Source: Streptomyces coffeae
Lineage (GTDB): Bacteria; Actinomycetota; Actinomycetes; Streptomycetales; Streptomycetaceae
Length of the DNA stretch: 64,000 nucleotides
Direction of reading: 5' to 3'
NCBI RefSeq assembly: GCF_016741875.1
Contig: NZ_JAERRF010000026.1
Span: forward strand, 1 to 64,000
Shown: piece by piece, positions 16,024 to 25,332 of the stretch
How positions within the stretch are numbered: position 1 is the first letter of the stretch
Layout: the number at the start of each line of letters is the position of its first letter
Program-made: the position numbers and the translations under genes
Notes under the pieces: generated by a model
What the model saw: the letters and a program-made list of their open reading frames with translations, nothing else
Told to the model about the DNA's origin: nothing
The model's database searches: none

Positions 16024-17196
16024 ATGAGCAGCCAGACCCCTTCCCCACGCCCTGTCCCGGCCTCCTCCGAAGGCGAGCCGCGGAAGCCGCGCGTCGCCGT
16101 CGTCTTCGGCGGGCGCAGCTCCGAGCACGCCATCTCCGTGGTCACCGCGGGCGCCGTGCTGCGGGCGATCGACCGTGAGAAGTACGACGTGCTGCCGATC
16201 GGCATCACCTCGGACGGCCGTTGGGCCCTGACCGCCGACGAGCCCGAGCGGATGGCCATCGCCAACCGCGAGCTGCCGACCGTCGCGGGGCTCGCCGAGT
16301 CCACGGAAGGCTCGGTCGTGCTCCCCGTCGACCCGGGCAGCCGTGAGGTCGTCTACAGCGAGCCCGGCTCGGTGCCCAAGGCGCTGGGCGACGTCGACGT
16401 GGTCTTCCCCATGCTGCACGGCCCGTACGGCGAGGACGGCACCCTCCAGGGGCTGCTGGAGCTGTCCGGGGTGCCCTATGTGGGCGCCGGTGTGCTCGCC
16501 TCCGCCGTCGGCATGGACAAGGAGTACATGAAGCGGGTGTTCGTCTCCTTCGGGCTGCCGGTCGGCCCGTACGAGGTGATCCGCCCCCGCGAGTGGGAGA
16601 AGGACCCCTCCGCCGCCCGCCGCACGATCGTGGACTTCGCCGAGGAGCACGGCTGGCCGGTCTTCGTGAAGCCCGCCCGCGCCGGTTCGTCCATCGGCAT
16701 CACCAAGGTCGACGACGCCGCCGGGCTGGACGCCGCGGTCGAGGAGGCACGGGCCCACGACCCCAAGGTCATCGTGGAGGCGCTGCTGCGCGGCCGCGAG
16801 ATCGAATGCGGGGTGCTGGAGTTCGAGGACGGCCCGCGCGCCAGCGTGCCCGCCGAGATCCCGCCGGTCTCCGCCCACGACTTCTACGACTTCGAGGCCA
16901 AGTACATCGACTCGGCCGACGGCGTGGTGCCCGCACCGCTCACCGAGGAGGAGACCCGGCGGGTCCAGGAGCTCGCGGTGCGGGCGTTCGAGGCGGTGTC
17001 CTGCGAGGGCCTGGTGCGCGCCGACTTCTTCCTGCTGGACACCGGCGAGTTCGTGATCAACGAGGTGAACACCATGCCCGGGTTCACCCCGATCTCGATG
17101 TACCCGCGCATGTGGCAGGAGAGCGGCATCAGCTACCCGGAGCTGGTCGACCGGCTGATCCAGGCCGCGCTGCGCCGCTCCACGGGGCTGCGCTAG
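16024..17196 (+). CDS. ddl: D-alanine--D-alanine ligase
   Basis: An ATP-grasp enzyme (390 residues) that makes the D-Ala-D-Ala dipeptide of peptidoglycan. Visible motifs are VFGGRSSEHAISVVTAG near the start, MLHGPYGEDGTLQGLLELSGVPYVGAGVLASA, VFVKPARAGSSIGITKV, and NEVNTMPGFTPISMYP. The N-terminal 25 residues are a Ser/Pro extension. Its stop codon shares the palindromic CTAG with the stop of the converging lipoprotein gene. Confidence 0.96.
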   Translation: MSSQTPSPRPVPASSEGEPRKPRVAVVFGGRSSEHAISVVTAGAVLRAIDREKYDVLPIGITSDGRWALTADEPERMAIANRELPTVAGLAESTEGSVVLPVDPGSREVVYSEPGSVPKALGDVDVVFPMLHGPYGEDGTLQGLLELSGVPYVGAGVLASAVGMDKEYMKRVFVSFGLPVGPYEVIRPREWEKDPSAARRTIVDFAEEHGWPVFVKPARAGSSIGITKVDDAAGLDAAVEEARAHDPKVIVEALLRGREIECGVLEFEDGPRASVPAEIPPVSAHDFYDFEAKYIDSADGVVPAPLTEEETRRVQELAVRAFEAVSCEGLVRADFFLLDTGEFVINEVNTMPGFTPISMYPRMWQESGISYPELVDRLIQAALRRSTGLR

Positions 17197-17690
17197 GCCA
17201 CGCCCTCGGGCACGGTCTTCTTGACGGCGCTCGCGAGGTCGATCAGCGGGTCGACCTCGGGCGCGTACTTCTCCGGCACCGTCACCTCGACATACGCCCG
17301 GCGCAGTACGGTGGTGAAGCGGTAGCCGTCGTCCCGCTTCTCGGGCAGCCACTCGACGCCGTTGACACCGGCGGAGCGGGTCGAGGCCGACATGGCGGCC
17401 GGGCGGGAGACCCCGCAGCGCAAGCTCACTGCGGGGTCGCCCCAGACGGCGGTGAATTCCGAAGCGGGCTCGGGCTCACGCCGCTTCAGCCCGTTCACGG
17501 TGCCGGGAAGCTCCTTGTGCAGTGCCCGGCACAACGCGGCCGCCTGTTTCGTCGGCTTGGGAACCGCCGGCGCCGCGGAGTCGTCGGAATCTTCGGTGAA
17601 CGAGCAGCCGGCCACCGAGAACAGAACCAGGGCCGCTGTGGCGGCCAGCGGAGCGATCTTTCGCGTGGAACTACGGTGTGCGGAATTCAC
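17193..17690 (-). CDS. DUF3515-type lipoprotein
   Basis: A 165-residue predicted lipoprotein. With a GTG start at 17690 it has a short basic N-terminus, a hydrophobic stretch (APLAATAALVLFSVAG) and a lipobox ending VAGC29, so the mature protein would be tethered outside the membrane. The remainder, with WGDPAVSLRCG and GVEWLPEKRDDGYRFTTVLR, resembles DUF3515 proteins of actinobacteria, whose function is unknown. Longer in-frame starts up to 17816 would bury the signal peptide internally and run into the neighbouring gene. The ribosome site is weak. Confidence 0.8.
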   Translation of the reverse strand: MNSAHRSSTRKIAPLAATAALVLFSVAGCSFTEDSDDSAAPAVPKPTKQAAALCRALHKELPGTVNGLKRREPEPASEFTAVWGDPAVSLRCGVSRPAAMSASTRSAGVNGVEWLPEKRDDGYRFTTVLRRAYVEVTVPEKYAPEVDPLIDLASAVKKTVPEGVA

Positions 17691-17709
17691 CGCTCGAGCA
17701 TACGGGGGG

Positions 17710-17943
17710 CTACAGATGGACCACGGGGCAGGTGAGGGTTCGCGTGATGCCCTCCACTTGCTGGACCTTGGCGACCACCATGCGGCCCAGTTCATCGACC
17801 GTGTCGGCCTGGGCACGCACGATCACGTCGTACGGTCCGGTGACGTCCTCGGCCTGTATCACCCCCGGCAGTTTGGCGATGACGTCGGCGACGGTCGACG
17901 CCTTGCCGACCTCGGTCTGGATCAGGATGTACGCCTGTACCAC
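17710..17943 (-). CDS. Stand-alone Lrp/AsnC ligand-binding (RAM) domain protein
   Basis: A 77-residue protein made only of the Lrp/AsnC ligand-binding fold: VVQAYILIQTEVGKAS, VADVIAKLPGVIQAEDVTGPYDVIV, ELGRMVVAKVQQVEGITRTLTCPVV. It has no DNA-binding domain. The GTG at 17943 has GGAGG 5 bases upstream, which settles the short form. Such proteins form ring-like oligomers and bind amino acids or modulate full-length Lrp proteins. It ends 19 bases before the lipoprotein gene start and is divergent from thiL. Confidence 0.88.
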   Translation of the reverse strand: MVQAYILIQTEVGKASTVADVIAKLPGVIQAEDVTGPYDVIVRAQADTVDELGRMVVAKVQQVEGITRTLTCPVVHL

Positions 17944-18080
17944 GGAACCTCCAGGGCGGCTACGAGGATCATGTGGGGAGAAGGGACGCCACGGTACCGC
18001 GTCGCCAGGCGGCACGGGGAGACCCGCGCTCGGTGCGCGGCGCGGCGGGCAACGAGCCATCAGCACGAAGGGGCAATGGG

Positions 18081-19049
18081 ATGAAGGGCACCGTGGGCGA
18101 GTTGGGGGAGTTCGGGCTCATCAGGGAGCTCACCTCACGGCTCACCACCACCCCGGCGGTGAAGCTGGGGCCCGGTGACGACGCCGCGGTTGTGGCGGCA
18201 CCCGACCGGAGGGTGGTGGCGAGCACCGATGTGCTGCTGGAGGGCAGCCACTTCCGCCGGGACTGGTCCACCGCCTATGACGTGGGCCGCAAGGCCGCGG
18301 CCCAGAATCTGGCCGATATCGCGGCGATGGGCGCGGTGCCCACGGCGCTGCTGCTCGGTCTGGTGGTGCCGGCCGATCTGCCGGTGACCTGGCCGGCCGA
18401 GCTGATGGACGGCATCCGCGACGAATGCCAGGTGGCGGGCGCGGCGGTGGCCGGTGGCGATGTCGTGCGCGGTGACACCATCACCGTCGCGATCACCGCC
18501 CTGGGCGACCTGCGCAACCACGAGCCGGTCACCCGATCCGGTGCCCAGCCGGGCGACGTTGTCGCGGTCACCGGCTGGCTGGGCTGGTCCGCGGCCGGAC
18601 ATGCGGTGCTCTCGCGCGGTTTCCGCTCACCGCGCGCGTTCGTCGAGGCACACCGGCGTCCGGAGCCGCCGTACCACGCGGGCCCCGCGGCCGCCGGGCT
18701 CGGCGCCACCGCCATGACCGATGTGAGCGACGGCCTGGTCGCCGACCTCGGGCACATCGCCGAGGCCAGCGGGGTCCGGATCGATCTGCGCTCGGGAGAC
18801 ATCGACATCCCCTCGCAGATGTCGGACATCGGACAGGCCGTGGGCGTCGATCCGTTGCAGTGGGTGCTCAGCGGGGGAGAGGACCACGCGATCGTGGCCA
18901 CCTTCCCGCCGGATGTGAAACTGCCCGCCCGCTGGAAGGTGATCGGCGAGGTGCTCAACCCCTCGGCGCTGCCCCAGGTGACGGTGGACGGCGCCCCGTG
19001 GCTGCACGCGGGATGGGACCACTTCGGGGACGACAAGGGCGCCGAGTAG
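18081..19049 (+). CDS. thiL: Thiamine-monophosphate kinase
   Basis: A 322-residue AIR-synthase-like kinase that phosphorylates thiamine phosphate to the active cofactor. It shows GPGDDAAVV near the N-terminus, STDVLLEGSHFRRDW, AAQNLADIAAMGA, AGGDVVRGD and MTDVSDGLVADLGHI, all typical ATP/Mg-binding motifs. I chose the ATG at 18081 with AAGGGG upstream. thiD follows after 10 bases, so the pair is probably co-transcribed for thiamine synthesis. Confidence 0.95.
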   Translation: MKGTVGELGEFGLIRELTSRLTTTPAVKLGPGDDAAVVAAPDRRVVASTDVLLEGSHFRRDWSTAYDVGRKAAAQNLADIAAMGAVPTALLLGLVVPADLPVTWPAELMDGIRDECQVAGAAVAGGDVVRGDTITVAITALGDLRNHEPVTRSGAQPGDVVAVTGWLGWSAAGHAVLSRGFRSPRAFVEAHRRPEPPYHAGPAAAGLGATAMTDVSDGLVADLGHIAEASGVRIDLRSGDIDIPSQMSDIGQAVGVDPLQWVLSGGEDHAIVATFPPDVKLPARWKVIGEVLNPSALPQVTVDGAPWLHAGWDHFGDDKGAE

Positions 19050-19059
19050 ATTCGGCCGT

Positions 19060-19908
19060 ATGTCGCCCTCTTCTCGTCCCCGGCCTCCCGAGCCCCCCGT
19101 TCGTCCTGCCCGGATAGCGCGCACCGGTGGGGCGCCCGCCCGTGTGCTCACCGTCGCCGGGTCGGACTCCGGCGGCGGTGCGGGCATCCAGGCCGACCTG
19201 AAGACGATGCTGGCCCTGGGCGCCCACGGGATGAGTGTGATCACCGCGGTGACCGCTCAGAACTCGCTGGGTGTACAGGGCGCCTGGGAACTGCCCGCCG
19301 ACGCCGTCCGGGCCCAGTTCCGCAGCGTCGTCGACGACATCGGCGTCCAGGCGGTCAAGACCGGCATGCTGGCCACGGCCGGGCTGGTCGAGACCGTTGG
19401 CGCGCTGCTGGCGGAGGTCACCGTTCCTGTTGTTGTCGACCCGGTCGGGGTCTCCAAGCACGGTGACGCGCTGCTGGCCACCGACGCGCTCGACGCGGTC
19501 CGTACCAAGCTGCTGCCGACCGCCACGGTGGCCACCCCCAACCTGGACGAGGTCGCCCAGCTCACCGGCGTCCGGGTGGAGTCGGAGGACGATCTGCGGC
19601 GGGCGGCCGGGGCGGTGCTGGCCCTCGGCCCGCGCTGGGCGCTGATCAAGGGCGGTCATCTGGCGGGTGACGCGGTGGATCTGCTCACCGACGGCGCCGA
19701 GGAGCACTGGCTGCGCGCGCCGCGCTACGACAACCGCCATACGCACGGCACGGGCTGCACCCTCGCCTCGGCCGTCGCCACCTTCCTGGCGGGCGGATAC
19801 GACGTCCCGCGGGCCGTCACGGCCGCCAAGAGTTATGTCACCGGCGCCATCGCGGAGGGCTTCCCACTGGGCGGGGGCATCGGCCCGGTCGACCACGGCT
19901 GGCTGTGA
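19060..19908 (+). CDS. thiD: Hydroxymethylpyrimidine/phosphomethylpyrimidine kinase
   Basis: A ribokinase-superfamily enzyme (282 residues) that phosphorylates HMP and HMP-phosphate for thiamine synthesis. Signatures are VLTVAGSDSGGGAGIQADLKTMLALGAHG, VVDPVGVSKHGDALL, TPNLDEVAQLTG and the anion-hole/catalytic HTHGTGCTLASAVA. The first 25 residues are a proline-rich extension. There is little Shine-Dalgarno signal, consistent with coupling to thiL 10 bases upstream. Confidence 0.95.
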   Translation: MSPSSRPRPPEPPVRPARIARTGGAPARVLTVAGSDSGGGAGIQADLKTMLALGAHGMSVITAVTAQNSLGVQGAWELPADAVRAQFRSVVDDIGVQAVKTGMLATAGLVETVGALLAEVTVPVVVDPVGVSKHGDALLATDALDAVRTKLLPTATVATPNLDEVAQLTGVRVESEDDLRRAAGAVLALGPRWALIKGGHLAGDAVDLLTDGAEEHWLRAPRYDNRHTHGTGCTLASAVATFLAGGYDVPRAVTAAKSYVTGAIAEGFPLGGGIGPVDHGWL

Positions 19909-19943
19909 ACCGAGCCCGGAACATCGTGTGAGGGCATGCGAAA

Positions 19944-19974
19944 AGGCCGGTCCACGTCATCGGTGGACCGGCCT
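19944..19974. terminator. Bidirectional terminator between thiD and rpmB
   Basis: A 12-base-pair stem (AGGCCGGTCCAC at 19944-19955 with its complement at 19963-19974) and a 7-base loop. On the minus strand it is followed by TTTT, so it is a canonical terminator for rpmB, and it also follows thiD. Confidence 0.82.
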
Positions 19975-20011
19975 GAGCACCGGATCCCGCGTGAGCGGGG
20001 AGGCCGTGCGC

Positions 20012-20197
20012 CTAGCGCGAGACCTTGCCGGCCTTGATGCACGAGGTGCAGACGTTGAGCCGCTTCGGGGTGCGACCGACCACAGCGCGCACCGTCTGGA
20101 TGTTGGGGTTCCAACGACGGCGGGTGCGGCGGTGCGAGTGCGAGATGTTGTTGCCGAAGCCCGGCCCCTTGCCGCAGACGTCGCAGTTGGCAGCCAC
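20012..20197 (-). CDS. rpmB: Ribosomal protein bL28 (zinc-ribbon form)
   Basis: A 61-residue large-subunit protein. It has two CxxC pairs (C5/C8 and C50/C53), so it is the zinc-containing (C+) paralogue. Streptomycetes usually keep a cysteine-free copy elsewhere for zinc starvation. The FGNNISHSHRRTRRRWNPN core is typical. It is monocistronic, with a terminator right after it. Confidence 0.95.
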   Translation of the reverse strand: MAANCDVCGKGPGFGNNISHSHRRTRRRWNPNIQTVRAVVGRTPKRLNVCTSCIKAGKVSR

Positions 20198-20457
20198 GGG
20201 TTACTCCAAAGACGGGTCAGCCTCGCTTCTCGCGAGGAGACAGACACTTACGGGAACCCCGGACGTTGCCAAGGTCCTGGGAGACCGGCGGCGCCTGGGG
20301 GAATGGCCCGATTCTCATCGGGCAACCGGAGCAGCATACAACGGCCACTCCCGTACAGCGAAACTATCATGGCTGCCCCGGCACCCGCCGAGGGCGGCGA
20401 CTACCCTGCGATGACCTGATGACCGACCCCGCTCCAGCCCTCCCGAGGAGTACGTAC

Positions 20458-22236
20458 GTGCCGCACACGCTCGACGCCGATGCGGTACGGACCTGGTGCG
20501 GGCTGGCGCTGGACGCGCTGGGCCGGGCCCGCGAGGAGATCGACGCGATCAACGTCTACCCGGTCGCGGACGGGGACACCGGCACCAATCTGTATCTGAC
20601 CGTCGAATCCGCCGCCCGGGCCGTGGACGCCGCCTTCAACGGCCACGCCGCCTCGGCCGCCGCCTCCCGCCCCACCCTCGCCGACGTGGTGCGCGCCATG
20701 GCCCACGGCGCTCTGATCGGCGCGCGGGGCAACTCGGGCACCATCCTGGCGCAGCTGCTGCGCGGGATGGCCGACGTCCTGGCCGACGGCGGACCGGGCA
20801 GTGCCGCGGGCCCGGCGGGCCGGAGCGATGAAGCCGGTGCGGCCGGTGAGGCCGACGACGCCGGTGAGGCCGACGGGCTGCGGCGGGCCCTGCGCCGCGC
20901 GGTCGACCTGGCCTACCTGGCTGTCGCGCACCCGGTCGAGGGCACCGTCCTGACCGTCGCCGTGGCCGCCGCCGAGGGCGCGGAGCGGGCCACCGGCGAC
21001 ATCGGCACGGTGGCGCGGGCGGCGTATGAGGGGGCGCGCACGGCGCTCCAGGCCACCCCCGGACAACTCGACGCGCTCGCCCGCGCGGGCGTCGTCGACG
21101 CGGGCGGCTACGGCCTGGTGACCGTTCTGGGCGGGCTGGCCGAGACGCTGTCGGGCGAGGCCCCGGAGGCCCCCGCCGCCCCGGGACGCCCCCGCACCGC
21201 CGACCCCGCGCCCGCCGAGGCCCCGCGGATCCCGGGGTCCGGGGACTGCGCCGCCGGGACAGCCCCCTCCGGCGGGCCCGGCTACGAGGTGATCTATCTG
21301 CTGGAGGCGGACGAGACGGCCGTGACCCGGCTGCGTGAGCGACTGGACGCGCTCGGTGACTCCCTGGTGGTCGTCGGCGGCGACGGGCTGTGGAACGTCC
21401 ACGTCCATGTGGACGACGCGGGCGCGGCCGTCGAGGCGGGCATCCAGGCCGGACGGCCGTACCGGATCCGCATCACCCACTTCGGCGCCGCCGGACACCC
21501 GGACCATCCGGCCGCGGACACCGGCGGGCGGCGGCCCGAGGAGGCCGACCACGAGCCGTCCGGCACCCCGCTCGCGCCCCGCGCGGTGGTCGCCGTCGTC
21601 CCCGGCGACGGGATCGCCGCCCTGTGTGCCGAGGCCGGGGCCACCGTGGTCACCACGCGCCCGGGGGAGCCGCCCGCCAGCGGTGAGCTGGCCGAGGCGG
21701 TCCGGCGGGCCCACGCCCGCGAGGTCGTGCTGCTGCCCAACGACGCCGAGCTGCGCCACCCCGCGGCGGCCGCCGCGGCGCAGGCCCGCGCCGAGGGTGT
21801 CCGGGTCGCCGTCATCCCCACCCGCTCCGCGGTCCAGGGCATCGCCGCGCTCGCCGTCCACGAGCCCGGTCGCAGTTTCGACGAGGACGTCGTCGCCATG
21901 ACCTCCGCCGCGGGCGCCACCCGCTACGCCGAACTGGCCGTCGCCGAGCGCCAGTCCTGGACCATGGCCGGGGTGTGCCAGGCCGGGGACGTCCTGGGGC
22001 TGATCGACGGCGATGTGGCGGTGATCGGCTCCGAACTGGCCGCCACCGCCGAGACCGTGCTGGACCGGATGCTGGCCGCGGGCGGCGAGATGGTCACCCT
22101 GGTGCTGGGCGAGGATCTGCCCGAGGACCTCGCCGAACGGCTGGAACGGCATGTGCGGGAGGGGCACTTCGCCGTCGACACGGTGATCTACCGGGGCGGC
22201 CAGCCCTCCGCGCCGCTGATCATAGGCGTCGAATGA
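20458..22236 (+). CDS. DAK2 domain fatty-acid kinase-like protein (FakA/YloV type)
   Basis: A 592-residue protein with an N-terminal DhaL-like (DAK2) ATP-binding domain and a C-terminal FakA-type region. The phosphate/Mg motif NVYPVADGDTGTNLY (from N32; D38 and D40 would bind metal) and HGALIGARGNSGTILAQLLRG are clear. FakA proteins phosphorylate fatty acids presented by FakB carriers. I chose the GTG at 20458 because GAGGAG sits 8 bases upstream; the in-frame ATG at 20419 has no site. A variable Asp/Gly/Ala-rich linker (about 115-140) and a Pro-rich segment around 245 separate domains. recG follows after 61 bases. Confidence 0.85.
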   Translation: MPHTLDADAVRTWCGLALDALGRAREEIDAINVYPVADGDTGTNLYLTVESAARAVDAAFNGHAASAAASRPTLADVVRAMAHGALIGARGNSGTILAQLLRGMADVLADGGPGSAAGPAGRSDEAGAAGEADDAGEADGLRRALRRAVDLAYLAVAHPVEGTVLTVAVAAAEGAERATGDIGTVARAAYEGARTALQATPGQLDALARAGVVDAGGYGLVTVLGGLAETLSGEAPEAPAAPGRPRTADPAPAEAPRIPGSGDCAAGTAPSGGPGYEVIYLLEADETAVTRLRERLDALGDSLVVVGGDGLWNVHVHVDDAGAAVEAGIQAGRPYRIRITHFGAAGHPDHPAADTGGRRPEEADHEPSGTPLAPRAVVAVVPGDGIAALCAEAGATVVTTRPGEPPASGELAEAVRRAHAREVVLLPNDAELRHPAAAAAAQARAEGVRVAVIPTRSAVQGIAALAVHEPGRSFDEDVVAMTSAAGATRYAELAVAERQSWTMAGVCQAGDVLGLIDGDVAVIGSELAATAETVLDRMLAAGGEMVTLVLGEDLPEDLAERLERHVREGHFAVDTVIYRGGQPSAPLIIGVE

Positions 22237-22297
22237 CTCTCCCCGGGGCTTGCGCAACCCCGCCGCCTGCCCCCGTCTGTCGGTGCCGTGGTGTGCA

Positions 22298-24574
22298 ATG
22301 GACTGCGTGCCCGTGCTCGAAGAACCCCTGAAGAAGGTCCTCGGCGGCAACACCGCGAAGGTGATGGCCGAGCACCTCGGCCTGCACACCGTCGGCGATC
22401 TGCTCCACCACTACCCCCGGCGGTACGCGGAGCGCGGTGAGCTGACCCGGCTGTCCGATCTGCCGCTGGACGAGCATGTGACCGTCGTCGCGCAGGTCGC
22501 GGACGCCCGCGTGCTGAAGTTCAACGGAGGCCGCGGACAGCGCCTCGAGGTCACCATCACCGACGGCAGCGGCCGTCTCCAGCTCGTCTTCTTCGGCAAG
22601 GGCGTCCACAAGCCCCGCGCCCAGCTGGTCCCCGGGACCCGCGCCATGTTCGCGGGCAAGGTCACGGTCTTCAACCACAAGCGCCAGCTGGCCCATCCCG
22701 AGTTCAAGACCCTGGGCGCCCAGAGCGGCGCGGACGTCGTCGAGGCGTTCGCCCATCAGCTGCTGCCGCTGTATCCGGCGTGCAAGCAGATGGAGTCCTG
22801 GCAGATCCAGCAGGCCGTGGACACCGTCCTGGGCCCGTCGGGCGCCGAGGACGCCGTCCTGGCCGATCTGGTGGACCCGCTGCCCGACGCCCTGCGGAAG
22901 GGCCGCGGTCTCACCACCCTGCCCGAGGCGCTGCGCAAGATCCACCGGCCGCGCACCAAGGCGGACATCGCCGCCGCCAAGGACCGCCTCAAGTGGGACG
23001 AGGCATTTGTCCTCCAGGTCGCCCTGGCCCGTCGCCGCCGGGCCGACGCCCAGCTGCCCGCCGCCCCGCGCCGCCCGGTCCAGGACGGTCTGCTCGCCGC
23101 GTTCGACGCGCGGCTGCCGTTCACCCTCACCGACGGCCAGCGTCGGGTCAGCGAGCAGATCTTCGCCGACCTCGCCGCCGAACACCCCATGCACCGGCTG
23201 CTCCAGGGCGAGGTCGGCTCGGGCAAGACCATGGTCGCGCTGCGGGCGATGCTCGGTGTGGTGGACGCCGGGGGACAGGCGGCGATGCTCGCGCCCACCG
23301 AGGTGCTCGCCCAGCAGCACCACCGCTCGATCACCGAGATGATGGGCGAGCTGGCCAGTTGGGGGCTGTGGCGCGAAGCGCCTCCCCAGAACGGCGGTGG
23401 TGGGCGACGGGAGGGCGGAATGCTGGGCGGCGCCGAGCAGGGCACCAAGGTGGTGCTGCTCACCGGCTCCATGGGCGCCGCGGCCCGCCGTCAGGCGCTG
23501 CTGGACCTGGTCACCGGCGAGGCCGGGATCGTGATCGGCACCCATGCGCTGATCGAGGACAAGGTCCGGTTCCACGACCTGGGTCTGGTGGTCGTCGACG
23601 AGCAGCACCGCTTCGGCGTCGAGCAGCGGGACGCCCTGCGCTCCAAGGGCACACAGCCCCCGCATCTGCTGGTGATGACGGCCACCCCCATCCCGCGCAC
23701 CGTGGCCATGACCGTCTTCGGCGATCTGGAGACCTCCGTCCTGGACCAGCTGCCCGCCGGGCGTTCCCCGATCGCCTCCCATGTGGTGCCCGCGAAGGAC
23801 AAGCCGCACTTCCTGGCCCGCGCCTGGGAGCGGGTGCGCGAGGAGGTGGGGGGCGGGCACCAGGCGTATGTGGTCTGCCCGCGCATCGGGGACGAGGAGG
23901 ACGAGGCCAGGGCCGCGAAGCAGAAGAAGTCCGGTGACGAGGGGGACGAAGCCGAGAAGCGGCCCCCGCTCGCCGTGCTCGACGTCGCCGAGCAGCTCAC
24001 CAAGGGCCCGCTGAGCGATCTGCGGGTGGAGGTGCTGCACGGCCGGATGCAGCCGGAGGCCAAGGACGAGGTGATGCGCCGCTTCGCCGCGGGCGCGGTC
24101 GACGTCCTGGTGGCCACCACCGTGATCGAGGTCGGCGTCAACGTCCCCAACGCCACCGCCATGGTGATCATGGACGCCGACCGGTTCGGCGTCTCCCAGC
24201 TGCACCAGCTGCGCGGCCGGGTCGGCCGTGGCTCCGCCCCCGGGCTGTGTCTGCTGGTCACCGAGATGCCCGAGGGCAGCCCGGCCCGGACGCGGCTCGG
24301 CGCGGTCGCCGCCACCCTGGACGGCTTCGAGCTGTCCCGGATCGACCTGGAGCAGCGCCGCGAGGGCGATGTGCTCGGCCAGGCCCAGTCCGGGGCCCGT
24401 TCCTCGCTGCGGGTGCTCGCGGTCATCGACGACGAGGAGGTCATCGCCGCCGCGCGGGAGGAGGCCACCGCCATCGTCGCGGCCGATCCGGAGCTGACCG
24501 GCTATCCGGAGCTGCGCACCGCGCTGGACGCCCTGCTGGACGAGGAGCGCGAGGAGTTCCTCGACAAGGGCTGA
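22298..24574 (+). CDS. recG: ATP-dependent DNA helicase RecG
   Basis: A 758-residue superfamily 2 helicase that reverses stalled replication forks and processes recombination junctions. It has an N-terminal wedge/OB domain (VTVVAQVADARVLKFNGGRGQRLEV), Walker A GEVGSGKT (304-311), the DEQH box (434-437), MTATPIPRT, and the C-terminal motifs VLVATTVIEVGVNVPNA and QLHQLRGRVGRG. Two lineage-type insertions are visible: a Gly/Arg loop before the motif-Ia region and a Lys/Glu-rich loop (KQKKSGDEGDEAEK). The ATG at 22298 lacks a clear ribosome site, so the start is less certain. Confidence 0.95.
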   Translation: MDCVPVLEEPLKKVLGGNTAKVMAEHLGLHTVGDLLHHYPRRYAERGELTRLSDLPLDEHVTVVAQVADARVLKFNGGRGQRLEVTITDGSGRLQLVFFGKGVHKPRAQLVPGTRAMFAGKVTVFNHKRQLAHPEFKTLGAQSGADVVEAFAHQLLPLYPACKQMESWQIQQAVDTVLGPSGAEDAVLADLVDPLPDALRKGRGLTTLPEALRKIHRPRTKADIAAAKDRLKWDEAFVLQVALARRRRADAQLPAAPRRPVQDGLLAAFDARLPFTLTDGQRRVSEQIFADLAAEHPMHRLLQGEVGSGKTMVALRAMLGVVDAGGQAAMLAPTEVLAQQHHRSITEMMGELASWGLWREAPPQNGGGGRREGGMLGGAEQGTKVVLLTGSMGAAARRQALLDLVTGEAGIVIGTHALIEDKVRFHDLGLVVVDEQHRFGVEQRDALRSKGTQPPHLLVMTATPIPRTVAMTVFGDLETSVLDQLPAGRSPIASHVVPAKDKPHFLARAWERVREEVGGGHQAYVVCPRIGDEEDEARAAKQKKSGDEGDEAEKRPPLAVLDVAEQLTKGPLSDLRVEVLHGRMQPEAKDEVMRRFAAGAVDVLVATTVIEVGVNVPNATAMVIMDADRFGVSQLHQLRGRVGRGSAPGLCLLVTEMPEGSPARTRLGAVAATLDGFELSRIDLEQRREGDVLGQAQSGARSSLRVLAVIDDEEVIAAAREEATAIVAADPELTGYPELRTALDALLDEEREEFLDKG

Positions 24575-24718
24575 CGGGGGCCGGCCCGGACCGGCGGGGG
24601 CGGCCGGCCGGGAGCTCGGCGGCCTCCGGCGGCGTGGGACGCCATATCGTGGAGGGGCGGCGGTCCGTGACCGCACGGCCCGCCGCTGCCCCGACCACCG
24701 CGAAGGACTGCCTCACCC

Positions 24719-25306
24719 ATGACCCGCGTGATCGCCGGAGCGGCCGGCGGCCGACGGCTGGCCGTGCCCCCCGGAAACGGCACCCGACCCACCTCGGACC
24801 GGGCGCGCGAGGGCCTGTTCTCCACCTGGGAGTCGCTGCTCCGCTCCCTCGACGGCGCCCGGGTCCTGGATCTGTACGGCGGTTCGGGCGCGGTCGGCCT
24901 GGAGGCGCTGTCCCGGGGCGCGGCCCATGTGCTGCTGGTGGAGTCCGACCCGCGCGCGGCCCGCACCATCCGGGAGAACATCCGCGCACTCGCCCTGCCC
25001 GGGGCCGAGCTGCGCACCGCGAAGGCCGAACAGGCCCTGGCCGGACCGGCGCCCGCCACCGGCCCGTATGACGTGGTCTTCCTGGACCCGCCGTACGCCG
25101 TGACCGACGACGATCTCCGGGAGATCCTGCTCACACTCCTCCGTAAACGCTGGCTCGTGCCCGACGCGCTGGTCACCGTGGAGCGGAGCACACGAGGCGG
25201 GGAGTTCGGGTGGCCGGACGGTTACGAGGGACTGCGGGCCCGTCGCTACGGCGAGGGCACGCTTTGGTACGGTCGCGCCGCCTCGACGTGCGACAACGCG
25301 TCATGA
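24719..25306 (+). CDS. rsmD: 16S rRNA (guanine966-N2)-methyltransferase
   Basis: A SAM-dependent methyltransferase of 195 residues that modifies G966 of 16S rRNA. It shows the family's RVIAGAAGGRRLAVP opening, RPTSDRAREGLFSTW, the SAM loop DLYGGSGAVGLEAL, and the catalytic DPPY at 123-126. coaD begins at or just after its 3' end, the usual rsmD-coaD pairing. Confidence 0.94.
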   Translation: MTRVIAGAAGGRRLAVPPGNGTRPTSDRAREGLFSTWESLLRSLDGARVLDLYGGSGAVGLEALSRGAAHVLLVESDPRAARTIRENIRALALPGAELRTAKAEQALAGPAPATGPYDVVFLDPPYAVTDDDLREILLTLLRKRWLVPDALVTVERSTRGGEFGWPDGYEGLRARRYGEGTLWYGRAASTCDNAS

Positions 25307-25332
25307 CCGGACCCGAGAGCGAGGAACCACTG

